From Eubacterium ramulus (GTDB taxonomy: Bacteria > Bacillota > Clostridia > Lachnospirales > Lachnospiraceae), in assembly GCF_003122485.1 (NCBI RefSeq), contig NZ_JRFU01000145.1, positions 1-59,622 on the forward strand: a stretch of DNA of 59,622 nucleotides, in the 5' to 3' direction. Of this stretch, positions 9,180-17,374 are shown piece by piece (positions within the stretch are counted from its first letter, which is position 1; the number at the start of each line of letters is the position of its first letter). A model generated the notes under the pieces. The model saw only the letters and a list, made by a program, of their open reading frames with translations, did no database searches and was not told the origin of the DNA. The position numbers were made by a program, and so were the translations under genes.

Positions 9180-9506
9180 GTGCGTGTGAAAGGAATGGGA
9201 AAGGCAATCCGCAGGTACAGGGAAGAGGCAGGAATTACGCAGGAGAGACTGGCTGAACTGGTGGATATCAGTACCAACCATCTGGGTGCGATTGAGCGGG
9301 AAGTGAAAACACCTACGATGGAAACATTTGTAAAGCTGTTGAATGTATTAGGTGCGGAACCGAATGAAGTGCTGAAGGAAGTGATTCCTCTTACCAGAAT
9401 GGAACATACTTCTGTAGTGGAAGGAAAGCTGGAAAGGCTCACACCGAAGAAGCAGGAAAGCGTGCTTCGGATGCTGGATGTGATAATTGAAGAGATGATG
9501 AAATAG
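9180..9506 (+). CDS. XRE-family (Cro/CI) transcriptional regulator
   Basis: It is a 108-residue DNA-binding protein. The helix-turn-helix spans about residues 6-60 (IRRYREEAGITQERLAELVDI then LGAIEREVKTPTMETFVKLL), and the C-terminus is short and helical. An AAGGAGGAGG site supports a GTG start at 9180; GTG at 9186 and ATG at 9195 are alternatives. It faces the transfer operon divergently and is followed by a strong terminator, so it is a stand-alone regulator. Two dyads upstream are probably its own operators, which could also act on the divergent transfer promoter. Confidence 0.85.
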   Translation: MRVKGMGKAIRRYREEAGITQERLAELVDISTNHLGAIEREVKTPTMETFVKLLNVLGAEPNEVLKEVIPLTRMEHTSVVEGKLERLTPKKQESVLRMLDVIIEEMMK

Positions 9507-9509
9507 AAG

Positions 9510-9541
9510 CTGTCTGCGAAATTGCCGCAGGCAGTTTTTTT
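9510..9541 (+). terminator. Rho-independent terminator after the XRE gene
   Basis: Arms CTGTCTGCG (9510-9518) and CGCAGGCAG (9526-9534) form a 9-bp stem with one G-T pair, followed by seven T residues. Confidence 0.9.
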
Positions 9542-9661
9542 GAAAGCTGTATATGCAATAAAACACATAAAAATATGCGATTTATGATGAAAGTGATTGT
9601 AAGATTTGATATAGTAATCCTAAAAGCATTATAAAACTAATTCTTAAAGGATGACTATAAT

Positions 9662-10375
9662 ATGAAAAAGGGATATGTGGGATTATTGGCATGTGCGTCA
9701 GGAATTCTGATCGGACTGGGAATCAGCCGGCTGGATCTGACAGGTTATCTTGAAAAAACACAGGAGCAGGAATATCACCCGGTAGAAAGAAAGGTGCCTG
9801 AATCAGTAGAAAGCAAGCTGAAAGATCCAAAACAGTGCTGGCTGTGTGGAAGCGATGAACGGAGTATGATGGATTATTTCCGGAAGTTTGACGATCTGGG
9901 AGTGATCTGTACCAATCACTGGTATGTGATGGATATGCATATCCGGAATCATGATGAGGACGGGAATCTTACCGGCCCGCAGGGAAACGGGCATATGGGT
10001 TATACCGGGACAGGAGAAGGCGGCTGCTTTTTCCATACGGAGCAGATGTCGGATTACGGGATTTCCGAAGTATCGGTGGATTACGGGGAAGATAGTATCT
10101 TCGATGTGAAAAAAGTACAGAACCATCTGTGTCAGGAATGCCTGGATAAGCTGGTGGAAAGCATGGAGGTATTCTGTGAGGAAACGCAAAAACCCAAGCC
10201 CCGTGATCTGGTACTGGTGGATTTTCAGACATTGGAGCTGTACGCCATTCAGGAGCATAATGCGGGATACTTTATCCGGGATTATTATGTGGAAATTGAG
10301 TCGGAGGAAGATGGGGTGGAAGTAAAGGCATTTTACTGCCCGAAGCTTAATAACGGGAAAAAGGATGGAGAATAA
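9662..10375 (+). CDS. Membrane-anchored protein with two CxxC pairs, unknown function
   Basis: It has 237 residues, with an AAAGGATG site before the ATG. The N-terminus is a signal anchor (GLLACASGILIGLGI). The exported part has a CWLCGS pair near residue 59 and a CQECLDK pair near 158, spaced like a zinc- or redox-binding set, with His-rich and Gly-rich segments between them (HMGYTGTGEGGCFFH). The C-terminal part is a beta-rich segment. It stands alone between a terminator and the small membrane gene at 10461. I recognise no family. Confidence 0.65.
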   Translation: MKKGYVGLLACASGILIGLGISRLDLTGYLEKTQEQEYHPVERKVPESVESKLKDPKQCWLCGSDERSMMDYFRKFDDLGVICTNHWYVMDMHIRNHDEDGNLTGPQGNGHMGYTGTGEGGCFFHTEQMSDYGISEVSVDYGEDSIFDVKKVQNHLCQECLDKLVESMEVFCEETQKPKPRDLVLVDFQTLELYAIQEHNAGYFIRDYYVEIESEEDGVEVKAFYCPKLNNGKKDGE

Positions 10376-10460
10376 ATTGAGGTTTGCATTGGTGAGGAGT
10401 ATAATGTAAGTACGTGTTATGTATTGGAAAAACTTGAATTTAGCAGAAAGAAGGATTGTT

Positions 10461-10790
10461 ATGAAATTTATCAATACTAGAAAATTCACATGGATAATTT
10501 GTATAATAGGATTTTTGCTTGCTCTTGTAAGTATATTTTTTTTACCGAGTATTATTCCAGTACATTTTGCAAATGGGATTGCGGATGATTATGGAAGAAA
10601 AATACAAATATTTTTATTTCCTATATTACAAGTGCTTATCACTTTTTTGACTGGACGAGAAAAAGTAAAATATTGCCTGACACATTCAAAAACTTTCTTA
10701 ACGGACATTCAGTTTAATTGGATGATAGATGGTGTACTTTTATTGGTAATGTTTGCAGAAATATGGGTTATCTATGCTTCATTTGCATAG
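10461..10790 (+). CDS. DUF1648/SdpI-like small membrane protein
   Basis: It has 109 residues from the ATG at 10461, preceded by GAAGGATTGTT. The sequence SIIPVHFANGIADDYGRKIQ matches the DUF1648 signature (P-x-HF-x-x-G-x-D-x-YG-x-K) found at the start of SdpI-like immunity and permease proteins. Three hydrophobic segments are present. It is shorter than full SdpI and may be a one-domain member or the remnant of a longer gene. It lies among other short cargo membrane genes. Confidence 0.6.
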   Translation: MKFINTRKFTWIICIIGFLLALVSIFFLPSIIPVHFANGIADDYGRKIQIFLFPILQVLITFLTGREKVKYCLTHSKTFLTDIQFNWMIDGVLLLVMFAEIWVIYASFA

Positions 10791-10851
10791 AAATACTTGC
10801 ATAACAATTTACATTTGATTGAGCAGATAAAAATGATTTGAGGTGGTAGCA

Positions 10852-11085
10852 ATGAAAAAGCGATTGGGAATCATAGCCGGAATTTTAGGAATTGTATTGG
10901 CAGTCATTGGCATTGTACTGAAGCAGAAAGAAAACACAGCCGTTTCTGTTATTGGTGGTGCGGATGGCCCGACTTCTATTTTCATAGCAGGGAAGTTAAA
11001 TGGTGATAATTTTATTTTTATGATTGTAGTTGGAATTATTTTATTGATTTTGGCAGGAGTTATTTTTTACAAACGTAAGCATTAA
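10852..11085 (+). CDS. Small two-helix protein carrying the OadB-type GGADGPTSIF motif
   Basis: It has 77 residues, with ATG at 10852 after AGGTGG. Two transmembrane segments (LGIIAGILGIVLAVIGIVL and FIFMIVVGIILLILAGVIF) flank a loop with VIGGADGPTSIFIAGKL. That loop is almost identical to the conserved motif of the beta subunit of sodium-pumping decarboxylases (OadB/GcdB), which is a protein of about 370 residues. Here only the motif is present between two helices, so it cannot be a working pump subunit on its own. It may be a small protein family that reused the motif, or a remnant. Confidence 0.65.
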   Translation: MKKRLGIIAGILGIVLAVIGIVLKQKENTAVSVIGGADGPTSIFIAGKLNGDNFIFMIVVGIILLILAGVIFYKRKH

Positions 11086-11107
11086 GTTACAGTTTTTTAG
11101 ACTGTGT

Positions 11108-11524
11108 ATGGCGGAAGAACCGGGAAAGTGTAGATATATCATGGGGATTTTGGAAAAAAATAAAAAAAGTAAGGGTACAGCGTTTGTCTATGATGAGAAT
11201 AATGATTACTATAAGATGGAAATAAACGGGATTGAATTTGTCTGTGACAGTATACATTCCGATTATGAGAAGCATGCAGTTGAACTGGCACAGGCGTATG
11301 AGAAAAGGCTGCCGGATATCGTGGATTATCTTATGCCGGATATAAAGGAGATGTTTGGAATTACAAATCCAGATGTAATAGCAAACTCACTAGGAAAGCC
11401 GAGTATAGATTTGGATAGAGGAACACTGACTTATCTGGAGCACACAATGGACAGCCTACATATTATTGAAATGGAATTTGACGGTATCTTCACGGCATTC
11501 TATAACTCCTGTATTGATGGATAG
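11108..11524 (+). CDS. Hypothetical protein
   Basis: The 138-residue frame has no good ribosome site at its first ATG; a second start at 11141 (MGILEKNKK) is equally possible. The protein is acidic, soluble and mixed alpha/beta, with no membrane segment or catalytic motif that I can see. The first dozen residues may be non-coding. It ends 225 bases before the response regulator gene. Confidence 0.5.
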   Translation: MAEEPGKCRYIMGILEKNKKSKGTAFVYDENNDYYKMEINGIEFVCDSIHSDYEKHAVELAQAYEKRLPDIVDYLMPDIKEMFGITNPDVIANSLGKPSIDLDRGTLTYLEHTMDSLHIIEMEFDGIFTAFYNSCIDG

Positions 11525-11749
11525 GACTTTAGTAACATAGAGCTGCAGTTGTCTACAGCTTTTATCCAGACTTCGGATGTTACAGAGAAGCAATCAGAAA
11601 TGGATTGATCGATTTCTGAAGCAGTATCCGGTGAAATCCTTGAACATATGAAGGAAAAGTATGTATGTTAATTTTATTTTTATTGTAGACAAAAGATAGG
11701 ACTGATATGATAAAAGAACAGGTTATTACAAATAGAGGTGGAGTATTTG
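11525..11749 (+). other. Intergenic region upstream of the two-component genes
   Basis: No gene is visible. It holds an imperfect inverted repeat around 11587-11626 (CAGAAATGGATTGATCGATTTCTG) and AT-rich sequence likely to contain the promoter of the response regulator. A GAGGTGGA ribosome site lies at its right end. Confidence 0.4.
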
Positions 11750-12424
11750 ATGCAGAAAATATTATTACTGGAGGATGACTTGAATCTAAATCGGGGAATT
11801 GCCCTGTTACTTTCACGGGAAGGGTATGAGGTTCGTCAGGTTTATACAATAAAGGAAGCAAAAGAAGCATTTCAAAAAGGAGATTATGCTCTTGTTATCA
11901 GCGATATTACATTGCCGGATGGTACAGGACTGGATTTTGGAAGGATGGTACGTGCAGGTGGAGATACATATCTTATCTATCTTACGGCTTTGGATCAGGA
12001 AATAGATATTGTAAATGGTTATGATACAGGGGCAGATGATTATATTACCAAACCATTTTCACTGATGGCTTTGGTGTCGAAGGTGAACGCATTGATGAGA
12101 CGGCTTTCTAAGGTACAGGCACAGATTATGTCTTCCGGAGAGATTACGGTGCATATGAAAACGATGCAGGTGTATAAAGGGGATGAACCAGTTACTTTAA
12201 GTAAGAAAGAATTCTCTCTGTTGCTGTATCTCTGGGAGAATGCAGGACAGATTGTTTCAAAAAAAAGTATCCTGGAGCATGTATGGGATATAGACGGTCA
12301 ATTTGTCGATGATAATACGGTTACTGTCAATATAAGCAGACTGAAGAATAAACTTGGAACAGAAGAGATAGCGAATGTGAGAGGACTGGGATATATATGG
12401 ACCGGAAAGGTAAACAAAAATTAA
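11750..12424 (+). CDS. OmpR-family response regulator
   Basis: It has 224 residues from MQKILLLEDD; the ATG at 11750 is chosen over the GTG at 11738 because GAGGTGGA sits nine bases before it. The receiver domain has the acidic pair ED near residues 8-9, the phospho-acceptor Asp in VISDITLPDG, and Lys in ITKPFS. The C-terminal winged helix (LSKKEFSLLLYLWENAG ... VTVNISRLKNKL ... VRGLGYIW) is OmpR/PhoB-type. It overlaps the histidine kinase gene by 28 bases and probably controls the ABC transporter operon downstream, where direct repeats TTGTAA lie one helix turn apart. Confidence 0.93.
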   Translation: MQKILLLEDDLNLNRGIALLLSREGYEVRQVYTIKEAKEAFQKGDYALVISDITLPDGTGLDFGRMVRAGGDTYLIYLTALDQEIDIVNGYDTGADDYITKPFSLMALVSKVNALMRRLSKVQAQIMSSGEITVHMKTMQVYKGDEPVTLSKKEFSLLLYLWENAGQIVSKKSILEHVWDIDGQFVDDNTVTVNISRLKNKLGTEEIANVRGLGYIWTGKVNKN

Positions 12425-13650
12425 AACGGTATTTTATCGTATATGTAATCTTTGCAGTATTTTTTACAGTAGGAATGTATCTGATAACAAAGTATGAGGA
12501 AAATGCGAAAGCAACGCAGATAGCACTGCTCCTTGCAGAACATCCTGAACTGGAAGGGGAAATAGTTGCAATCTGGGAAAAGTCAGGAACAGTAGATTTT
12601 ATAAGAGACCGGGACGATCAGAAGATAGAAAGAGTCGTACAGATGCTGGAAGAAACTTATGGTTATCACTCAGGGAGTGGATCTTCAGATGTGGTTATAA
12701 GGATTATCTGGGGAATTGGATTACTAGTGGGAGTCATAGTATGTAGCCTGTTCTTGTACCTGGACCGAAGAAAAAACTGGAGCAGATACGGTGATGAGGA
12801 ACAATTACAGCAATTATATGAATGTCTGCAGGAATTCAGAAAAGGAAAATTCCAAACATATCCTGAAGAAACATCAGAATCGGAACAATGGTTAAAGGTG
12901 TGGGAATCTGTAAAGGAGCTGGGGCAATATTTCGAAGATTTGAAGGAACGTCTGGAGCAGGAAGAAAATGGTACGAAGAGTCTGATTACAGATATTTCCC
13001 ATCAGTTGAAGACTCCGCTTGCATCACTCCGGATGAGTCATGAGCTGGTGGCAGAAAATCGGGTTACAGGAGAAGAACAGAGGGAGTTTCTGGAGCAGGA
13101 ATCACAGGAACTTACCAAACTGGAACAGCTCTTGAATGAACTGGTAAATCTTTCAAGGCTGGAAACACATATGATCCAGATACATTCGCTTCATGAAAGC
13201 CTGAAGAAAACGCTAACAGAGGCTGTCAGTCAGATTTATATGAAGGCAAGAGGAAAAGATATTTCCATTCAGGTGGAGATGGATGATGATATAGTTGTGA
13301 ACCATGATTCAAAATGGACGGTAGAAGCATTAACGAATATCCTTGAGAATGCAGTCAAATATTCACCGGAACATACAACGATTACAGTGAGGACGCAGGA
13401 GCTAGCAAGCAATGTGCTTATTGAAGTAGAAGATGAAGGAATGGGCATTCCTGCGGAGGAACTGCATAAGATCTATCAGAGATTTTACCGGGGAAGGAAA
13501 GCAAAGGAACAGGTAAAAGACGGAGCGGGTGTCGGTCTGTATCTTGCCAGAAAGATCATAGAAGAACAGGGGGGGACAATAGCAGCCAAAAGAAAGGCTG
13601 AGAAAGGTATGATATTTAAAGTGACACTGCCGCTCATAATAGGAGAATAG
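12397..13650 (+). CDS. Sensor histidine kinase
   Basis: It has 417 residues. Two membrane segments (about 12-30 and 105-125) enclose an extracellular domain of about 75 residues. The H-box is DISHQLKTPLASLRMS with the phospho-accepting His near residue 202. The ATPase domain has the N-box NILENAVKYS, G1 VEDEGMGIP and G2 GAGVGLYLARKI. It partners the preceding response regulator. The extracytoplasmic domain is larger than in BceS-type kinases, so it may sense its ligand directly. Confidence 0.93.
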   Translation: MDRKGKQKLKRYFIVYVIFAVFFTVGMYLITKYEENAKATQIALLLAEHPELEGEIVAIWEKSGTVDFIRDRDDQKIERVVQMLEETYGYHSGSGSSDVVIRIIWGIGLLVGVIVCSLFLYLDRRKNWSRYGDEEQLQQLYECLQEFRKGKFQTYPEETSESEQWLKVWESVKELGQYFEDLKERLEQEENGTKSLITDISHQLKTPLASLRMSHELVAENRVTGEEQREFLEQESQELTKLEQLLNELVNLSRLETHMIQIHSLHESLKKTLTEAVSQIYMKARGKDISIQVEMDDDIVVNHDSKWTVEALTNILENAVKYSPEHTTITVRTQELASNVLIEVEDEGMGIPAEELHKIYQRFYRGRKAKEQVKDGAGVGLYLARKIIEEQGGTIAAKRKAEKGMIFKVTLPLIIGE

Positions 13651-13654
13651 TCGG

Positions 13655-13713
13655 AACCCTTACAAAACTGTTATGGTTGTTGTAAGGGTTTTGTAATGCA
13701 GGAATGTTATAGT
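13655..13713 (+). promoter_or_regulatory. Inverted/direct repeats and -10 box before the ABC transporter
   Basis: A perfect 11-bp inverted repeat (AACCCTTACAA at 13655-13665, TTGTAAGGGTT at 13680-13690) follows the kinase stop. The right arm starts a direct repeat TTGTAA-N5-TTGTAA (13680-13685, 13691-13696), 11 bp apart, as expected for OmpR-type regulators. TATAGT at 13708-13713 is a fair -10 box with no good -35, consistent with activation. The inverted repeat may also act as a weak terminator for the kinase gene. Confidence 0.6.
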
Positions 13714-13745
13714 AGGGGTATGAAATGGAAAGGGGACTTGAAGAT

Positions 13746-14417
13746 ATGAGTAGTATTTTAAAAGTAGAAGATCTAGTAAAGTATTATGGAGAAGGCGAGA
13801 ATCAGGTGAGAGCCGTGGATCATACAAGTTTACAGATAGAGAGAGGCAAGTTTACAGCTATCGTAGGACGTTCCGGCTCCGGAAAATCTACACTTCTGCA
13901 TCTGATTGGAGGGCTTGACAGACCGGATTCCGGCAAAGTATGGATTGATGGAACCGATATCTATTCTCGAAAAGATGATAAACTGGCACAGTTTCGAAGA
14001 AAGAAGATAGGATTTATCTTTCAGGATTTTAATCTGATTCCATCGCTGAATGTGTGGGAGAATATCGTTCTTCCGCTGGGACTTGATAATCGCAAGGTAA
14101 AGCCGCGGGAAGTGGAAGATATTCTCAAAAAAATCGGACTGCAGGATAAGAAAGATGCGATGCCGTCTGCTTTGTCTGGTGGACAGAAACAGAGAACTGC
14201 GATAGCCAGGGCATTGGTGACAAGACCGGCGATAATTTTGGCGGATGAGCCGACTGGAAACCTTGATTCCCAGACTGAGCTAGAGGTTATGAGCCTATTG
14301 AAAAGCTGCGTGTCGGATTTCGGGCAGACGCTTATCATGATTACCCATGATGAAACGATTGCCCAGATGGCGGATGAAATGATTATCATTGAAGATGGCA
14401 AGGCGGTGAGAAGATAA
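13746..14417 (+). CDS. ABC transporter ATP-binding protein (LolD/MacB type)
   Basis: It has 223 residues from MSSILKVEDL, with AAAGGGG upstream. The nucleotide-binding domain is complete: Walker A GRSGSGKST (about 41-49), Q-loop FIFQDFN, signature LSGGQKQRTAIARAL (about 143), Walker B IILADEPTGNLD, and H-loop MITHDE. It energises the FtsX-type permease encoded next, whose ATG overlaps this stop by one base. Confidence 0.93.
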   Translation: MSSILKVEDLVKYYGEGENQVRAVDHTSLQIERGKFTAIVGRSGSGKSTLLHLIGGLDRPDSGKVWIDGTDIYSRKDDKLAQFRRKKIGFIFQDFNLIPSLNVWENIVLPLGLDNRKVKPREVEDILKKIGLQDKKDAMPSALSGGQKQRTAIARALVTRPAIILADEPTGNLDSQTELEVMSLLKSCVSDFGQTLIMITHDETIAQMADEMIIIEDGKAVRR

Positions 14418-16879
14418 TGAAGATGACGACCAGAGTTGCATATTGCAATATGCGGCATTATAAGAGCAAAAACATACTGATTGGAATTGCCATTATCCTG
14501 ACAACATTACTGCTGTTCGTAATCCCATCAATCGGAAAAGATATGGTGGAAGTGAACTTTGCGGTAATCAATAAGATTTATCCAACATGGCATGCCCTTT
14601 ATCGGAACGTGGACGAGAGTACAGTTATGAAACTGGCGGCACATCATGATGTGAAAACTTACGGACTCCGCAGCGATGCGGGGTACATGAATCTGGAAGA
14701 TGCGACGGTTTCCATGATGTATATGGACAGAACAGGGATGGAACTTTATAAAGTGAAGCTGAAAGAGGGGCAACTTCCGCAGAAAGAAAATGATATTGTG
14801 GTTTCAAAAGGAATACTGGAAGCATTAGGACAGAATGGGAAAATCGGCGACACTATCACAGTACCTTATCAGATTCTGAAAGATGACGGACTGGATTATA
14901 CGAAGGAGAAAGACTTTCGAATCTGTGGTTTTTTAGCAGATAATGAGAGCAGCAAAGAACAAAAACAATATACATCATTGGTTTCAGAGGCCTTTCTGAA
15001 AGCGGAGATACCGGTAGAACAGGTGAAATATCGGTTTTTACTTCAGGTGAATGGACAGAAAGGAAATACGACTGCAGATTATACAGAGACGATACAGAAT
15101 ATTGCCAGACAGTTCGGGATTTCCGAGGATGACATGAATATTAATAAAGAGTATCTTGCAGCAAATTATGTGGATCCGGCTACAATTCCGGTGATTGTAG
15201 GAATCATGCTTATTGTTGTATTGGCGGGCATTATCACAATTTATAGTGTTTATTATGTATCTATGAACCAGAGGGTTCGGGAATTTGGAAAGTTAAAGGC
15301 AATCGGGGCTACGAAACGGCAGCTTAGACAAATCGTACTAAGAGAGGGAATGGGAGTGGCGTTGTTTGCCATTCCGATAGGACTTTTGATCGGAACAGTT
15401 GCTGTGAAAGTTGTACTTCTCCAGTTTGTAGAACATGCAAAGGATTCAAACGTACTTATAACAGAGGCATACAAGGTTGTAGCTAAAGGAGAAGTCCAAC
15501 TTTATTATTGGTGGATTTATCTGTTGGCAATTGCAGTGACTCTGTGTACAGTGTATCTGTCACTGATGAAGCCTATGCGTATGGCGGCGAAGGTATCAGA
15601 AATAGAAGCTATGCGTTACCAGGGAGGCAGTAAGCGACAGAAAAGCAGCAGGAAGGGATATCAATTTCTGAATATCGGACGACTGACCAAGAGAAATCTT
15701 GCAGAGAATAAAAAGAAGAGTACTATCACGATTGTATCTATGGCCGTTACCGGAATATTTGTCATGATGGTAGCAACGGTGCTGTCTTGTGCAAATCCGA
15801 TGGAAAGTGCAAAGAGTTCGATTGTGGGGCAATATGAGATTTCTCCAATTGTGGAATCCGGGAATAAAGAGCATCCTGAATATGAATGGGCGGAGGTTCA
15901 AAAGAATAATCCATTAAATGAAGGACTAAAGCAGCAGATAGAGGAGCTTGACGGTGTTGAGCGGGTAGATGTGTTTACCGCGTTGAAGGTATCAGGAGGA
16001 CCTTTTGAAGAAAAAATTGGAACCGAATTTATCAATGGAGTGCCGGAAGAATACGCAGAAGAGCTGAAAAAAGGAATCACTGAAGGCAATGTCACATACG
16101 AGGAATTGAAATCCGGGGATAAAGTGATTCTGGACCGCGCGCTACTTCACTGGTATCCAGATATTAAAGTGGGAGATAAGCTGAAACTCAATATTCATGA
16201 TGGAGATAATACCTTTCAAAAAGAGATTGAAGTGGCAGCAATTGGTGAATATGGAAGAGGTCTGACAAACTATAACTGTCTTATCATGGCAAAAGAAGGG
16301 GCAGAGAAACTTACCATAAATAATTCTTCCAGCTATTTTCAGGTGATTGCAGATAAGGATTATGATGAGGCACTGGAAGCATCTCTACAGGCTATTGTGG
16401 ATGGATCAGGCAGACTGCAGATGCGTACCTGGAAGAATGAGTACGATACATGGGAAAATGCCATGCAGATGACTAGAGGTGCATGTTATGCATTTATCAT
16501 CATTCTGGCAGCAATCAGCATTATGAACTTGATTAACACAATGATCAATAGTGTCCATGTGCGAAAAAAGGAGCTTGGCATGATGCAGGCAATCGGAATG
16601 TCGGACCGTCAGTTGATGAAGATGCTCCAGTTGGAAGGTATATTCTATACAGTAGGCACTCTTATTATCAGTATCGGAGTGGGAAGTCTTGCAGGATATC
16701 CGTTGTTTTTATATGCAAAGCGTACAGGAATGTTTGATATCAGCACATACCATTATCCGGTAACAGCAGCTATTATTATAATTTTAACATTGTTTGTGAT
16801 ACAGATGTTATTGGCAATATTCATTGCAAAGTCAGTAAGGAAAGATTCATTGATAGAGAGAATTCGTTTCAGTGAGTAA
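14417..16879 (+). CDS. FtsX-like ABC transporter permease
   Basis: It has 820 residues. An N-terminal helix (LIGIAIILTTLLLFVIPSIG) precedes an extracellular MacB-like domain. Three helices with the FtsX motif (VREFGKLKAIGATKRQLRQIV) lie near 255-390. A second such half follows, with a large extracellular domain (about 450-690) and a C-terminal FtsX domain (KKELGMMQAIGMSDRQLMKML). Two complete FtsX halves in one chain are usual for Clostridial exporters linked to two-component systems, many of which resist or sense antimicrobial peptides. That substrate is inferred from the gene context only. Confidence 0.9.
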   Translation: MKMTTRVAYCNMRHYKSKNILIGIAIILTTLLLFVIPSIGKDMVEVNFAVINKIYPTWHALYRNVDESTVMKLAAHHDVKTYGLRSDAGYMNLEDATVSMMYMDRTGMELYKVKLKEGQLPQKENDIVVSKGILEALGQNGKIGDTITVPYQILKDDGLDYTKEKDFRICGFLADNESSKEQKQYTSLVSEAFLKAEIPVEQVKYRFLLQVNGQKGNTTADYTETIQNIARQFGISEDDMNINKEYLAANYVDPATIPVIVGIMLIVVLAGIITIYSVYYVSMNQRVREFGKLKAIGATKRQLRQIVLREGMGVALFAIPIGLLIGTVAVKVVLLQFVEHAKDSNVLITEAYKVVAKGEVQLYYWWIYLLAIAVTLCTVYLSLMKPMRMAAKVSEIEAMRYQGGSKRQKSSRKGYQFLNIGRLTKRNLAENKKKSTITIVSMAVTGIFVMMVATVLSCANPMESAKSSIVGQYEISPIVESGNKEHPEYEWAEVQKNNPLNEGLKQQIEELDGVERVDVFTALKVSGGPFEEKIGTEFINGVPEEYAEELKKGITEGNVTYEELKSGDKVILDRALLHWYPDIKVGDKLKLNIHDGDNTFQKEIEVAAIGEYGRGLTNYNCLIMAKEGAEKLTINNSSSYFQVIADKDYDEALEASLQAIVDGSGRLQMRTWKNEYDTWENAMQMTRGACYAFIIILAAISIMNLINTMINSVHVRKKELGMMQAIGMSDRQLMKMLQLEGIFYTVGTLIISIGVGSLAGYPLFLYAKRTGMFDISTYHYPVTAAIIIILTLFVIQMLLAIFIAKSVRKDSLIERIRFSE

Positions 16880-16925
16880 GAATATAAATTTCTGATGTTT
16901 AATGCAGATACTAATCAATGTCATA

Positions 16926-16958
16926 ATAAAAAGGGGGACTTGATTTCTCAAATCCCCC
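16926..16958 (-). terminator. Terminator of the toxin mRNA (minus strand)
   Basis: Read on the minus strand, GGGGGATTTGA and TCAAGTCCCCC pair around a GAAA tetraloop (arms 16948-16958 and 16933-16943) and are followed by TTTTTATT. This strong minus-strand terminator contains the -35 box of the facing antitoxin promoter. Confidence 0.85.
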
Positions 16959-16968
16959 AGTGTATAAT
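16940..16968 (+). promoter_or_regulatory. Promoter of the antitoxin RNA
   Basis: TTGATT (16940-16945) and TATAAT (16963-16968) are separated by exactly 17 bases. Transcription would start near 16975 and run toward the 3' end of the toxin gene. Confidence 0.75.
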
Positions 16969-16974
16969 GAACTC

Positions 16975-17084
16975 AAGAAAGGTATTCAGATGCAAAATCT
17001 GATGCCCTCAGTTAAATTTTATATTCTATGTATAAGTCATAGCATCCAAAACTTTCCTAGGGTCGTGGATGCTATTTCTTATTA
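16975..17084 (+). ncRNA. Antitoxin RNA candidate (RatA-like) of a type I toxin-antitoxin pair
   Basis: The RNA would be about 105-110 nt from the promoter at 16940-16968 to the hairpin at 17039-17075, which is followed on this strand by TTTCTTATT. It contains a small internal hairpin (CAGAT-GCAAA-ATCTG). It is complementary to the 3' untranslated part of the toxin mRNA, the arrangement known for TxpA/RatA and BsrG/SR4 in Bacillus. Confidence 0.65.
17039..17075 (+). terminator. Shared hairpin at the toxin / antitoxin 3' ends
   Basis: Arms ATAGCATCC (17039-17047) and GGATGCTAT (17067-17075) form a 9-bp stem. The T-rich stretch after it on the plus strand fits the end of the antitoxin RNA. The stem also overlaps the stop codon of the toxin gene on the minus strand. 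Confidence 0.7.
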
Positions 17085-17152
17085 TGTCGATCTATATAAG
17101 TCAAAGCCGCAAAAATTACCAATAGTAAAGTCAATACTTCCATTGTATTCAT
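17072..17152 (-). CDS. Small hydrophobic type I toxin (TxpA / holin-like)
   Basis: This 26-residue peptide has one hydrophobic helix (MEVLTLLLVIFAALTYI) and a short charged tail (DRHNKK), the pattern of TxpA/Fst/holin-like membrane toxins. AAGGAGGG lies nine bases before the chosen ATG (17150-17152); an ATG two codons upstream is possible. A consensus promoter, a strong minus-strand terminator and a facing RNA make up a full toxin-antitoxin locus. It is located between the ABC transporter and the transfer genes, where it would stabilise the ICE. No codon-level or family search was possible. Confidence 0.72.
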   Translation of the reverse strand: MNTMEVLTLLLVIFAALTYIDRHNKK

Positions 17153-17226
17153 GGGCATCACCCTCCTTGGATACTAGAGGGCAAAATCGAAATGCATCCG
17201 TCTTTCCGGTTCAGTAATACCGAATC

Positions 17227-17255
17227 AGTATAACACGTTACCGTTTTCAGTACAA
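17227..17255 (-). promoter_or_regulatory. Promoter of the toxin mRNA
   Basis: On the minus strand TTGTAC (17250-17255) and TATACT (17227-17232) are 17 bases apart. A leader of about 70 bases follows, with a hairpin (TTCGGT ... ACCGGAA) upstream of the toxin ribosome site. Confidence 0.75.
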
Positions 17256-17374
17256 TAAGGTAATGGTCTGAAAAATACTTTATTCTGTCACCTTATGTAG
17301 CTGTATCGTGAGTATTTGCTGGACTAATTGGTGCTGTATATGAAAAAAAGCTATTTAAAAATAAGGTGGAAGCC

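Noticed and set aside
8992-9189. A 65-codon plus-strand frame upstream of the XRE gene
   Set aside because: It has no ribosome site and runs through the shared repeat and both operator palindromes; regulatory DNA explains it better.
16960-17217. An 85-codon plus-strand frame
   Set aside because: It lies opposite the toxin gene and its regulatory signals and has no plausible start; the toxin-antitoxin layout explains the region.
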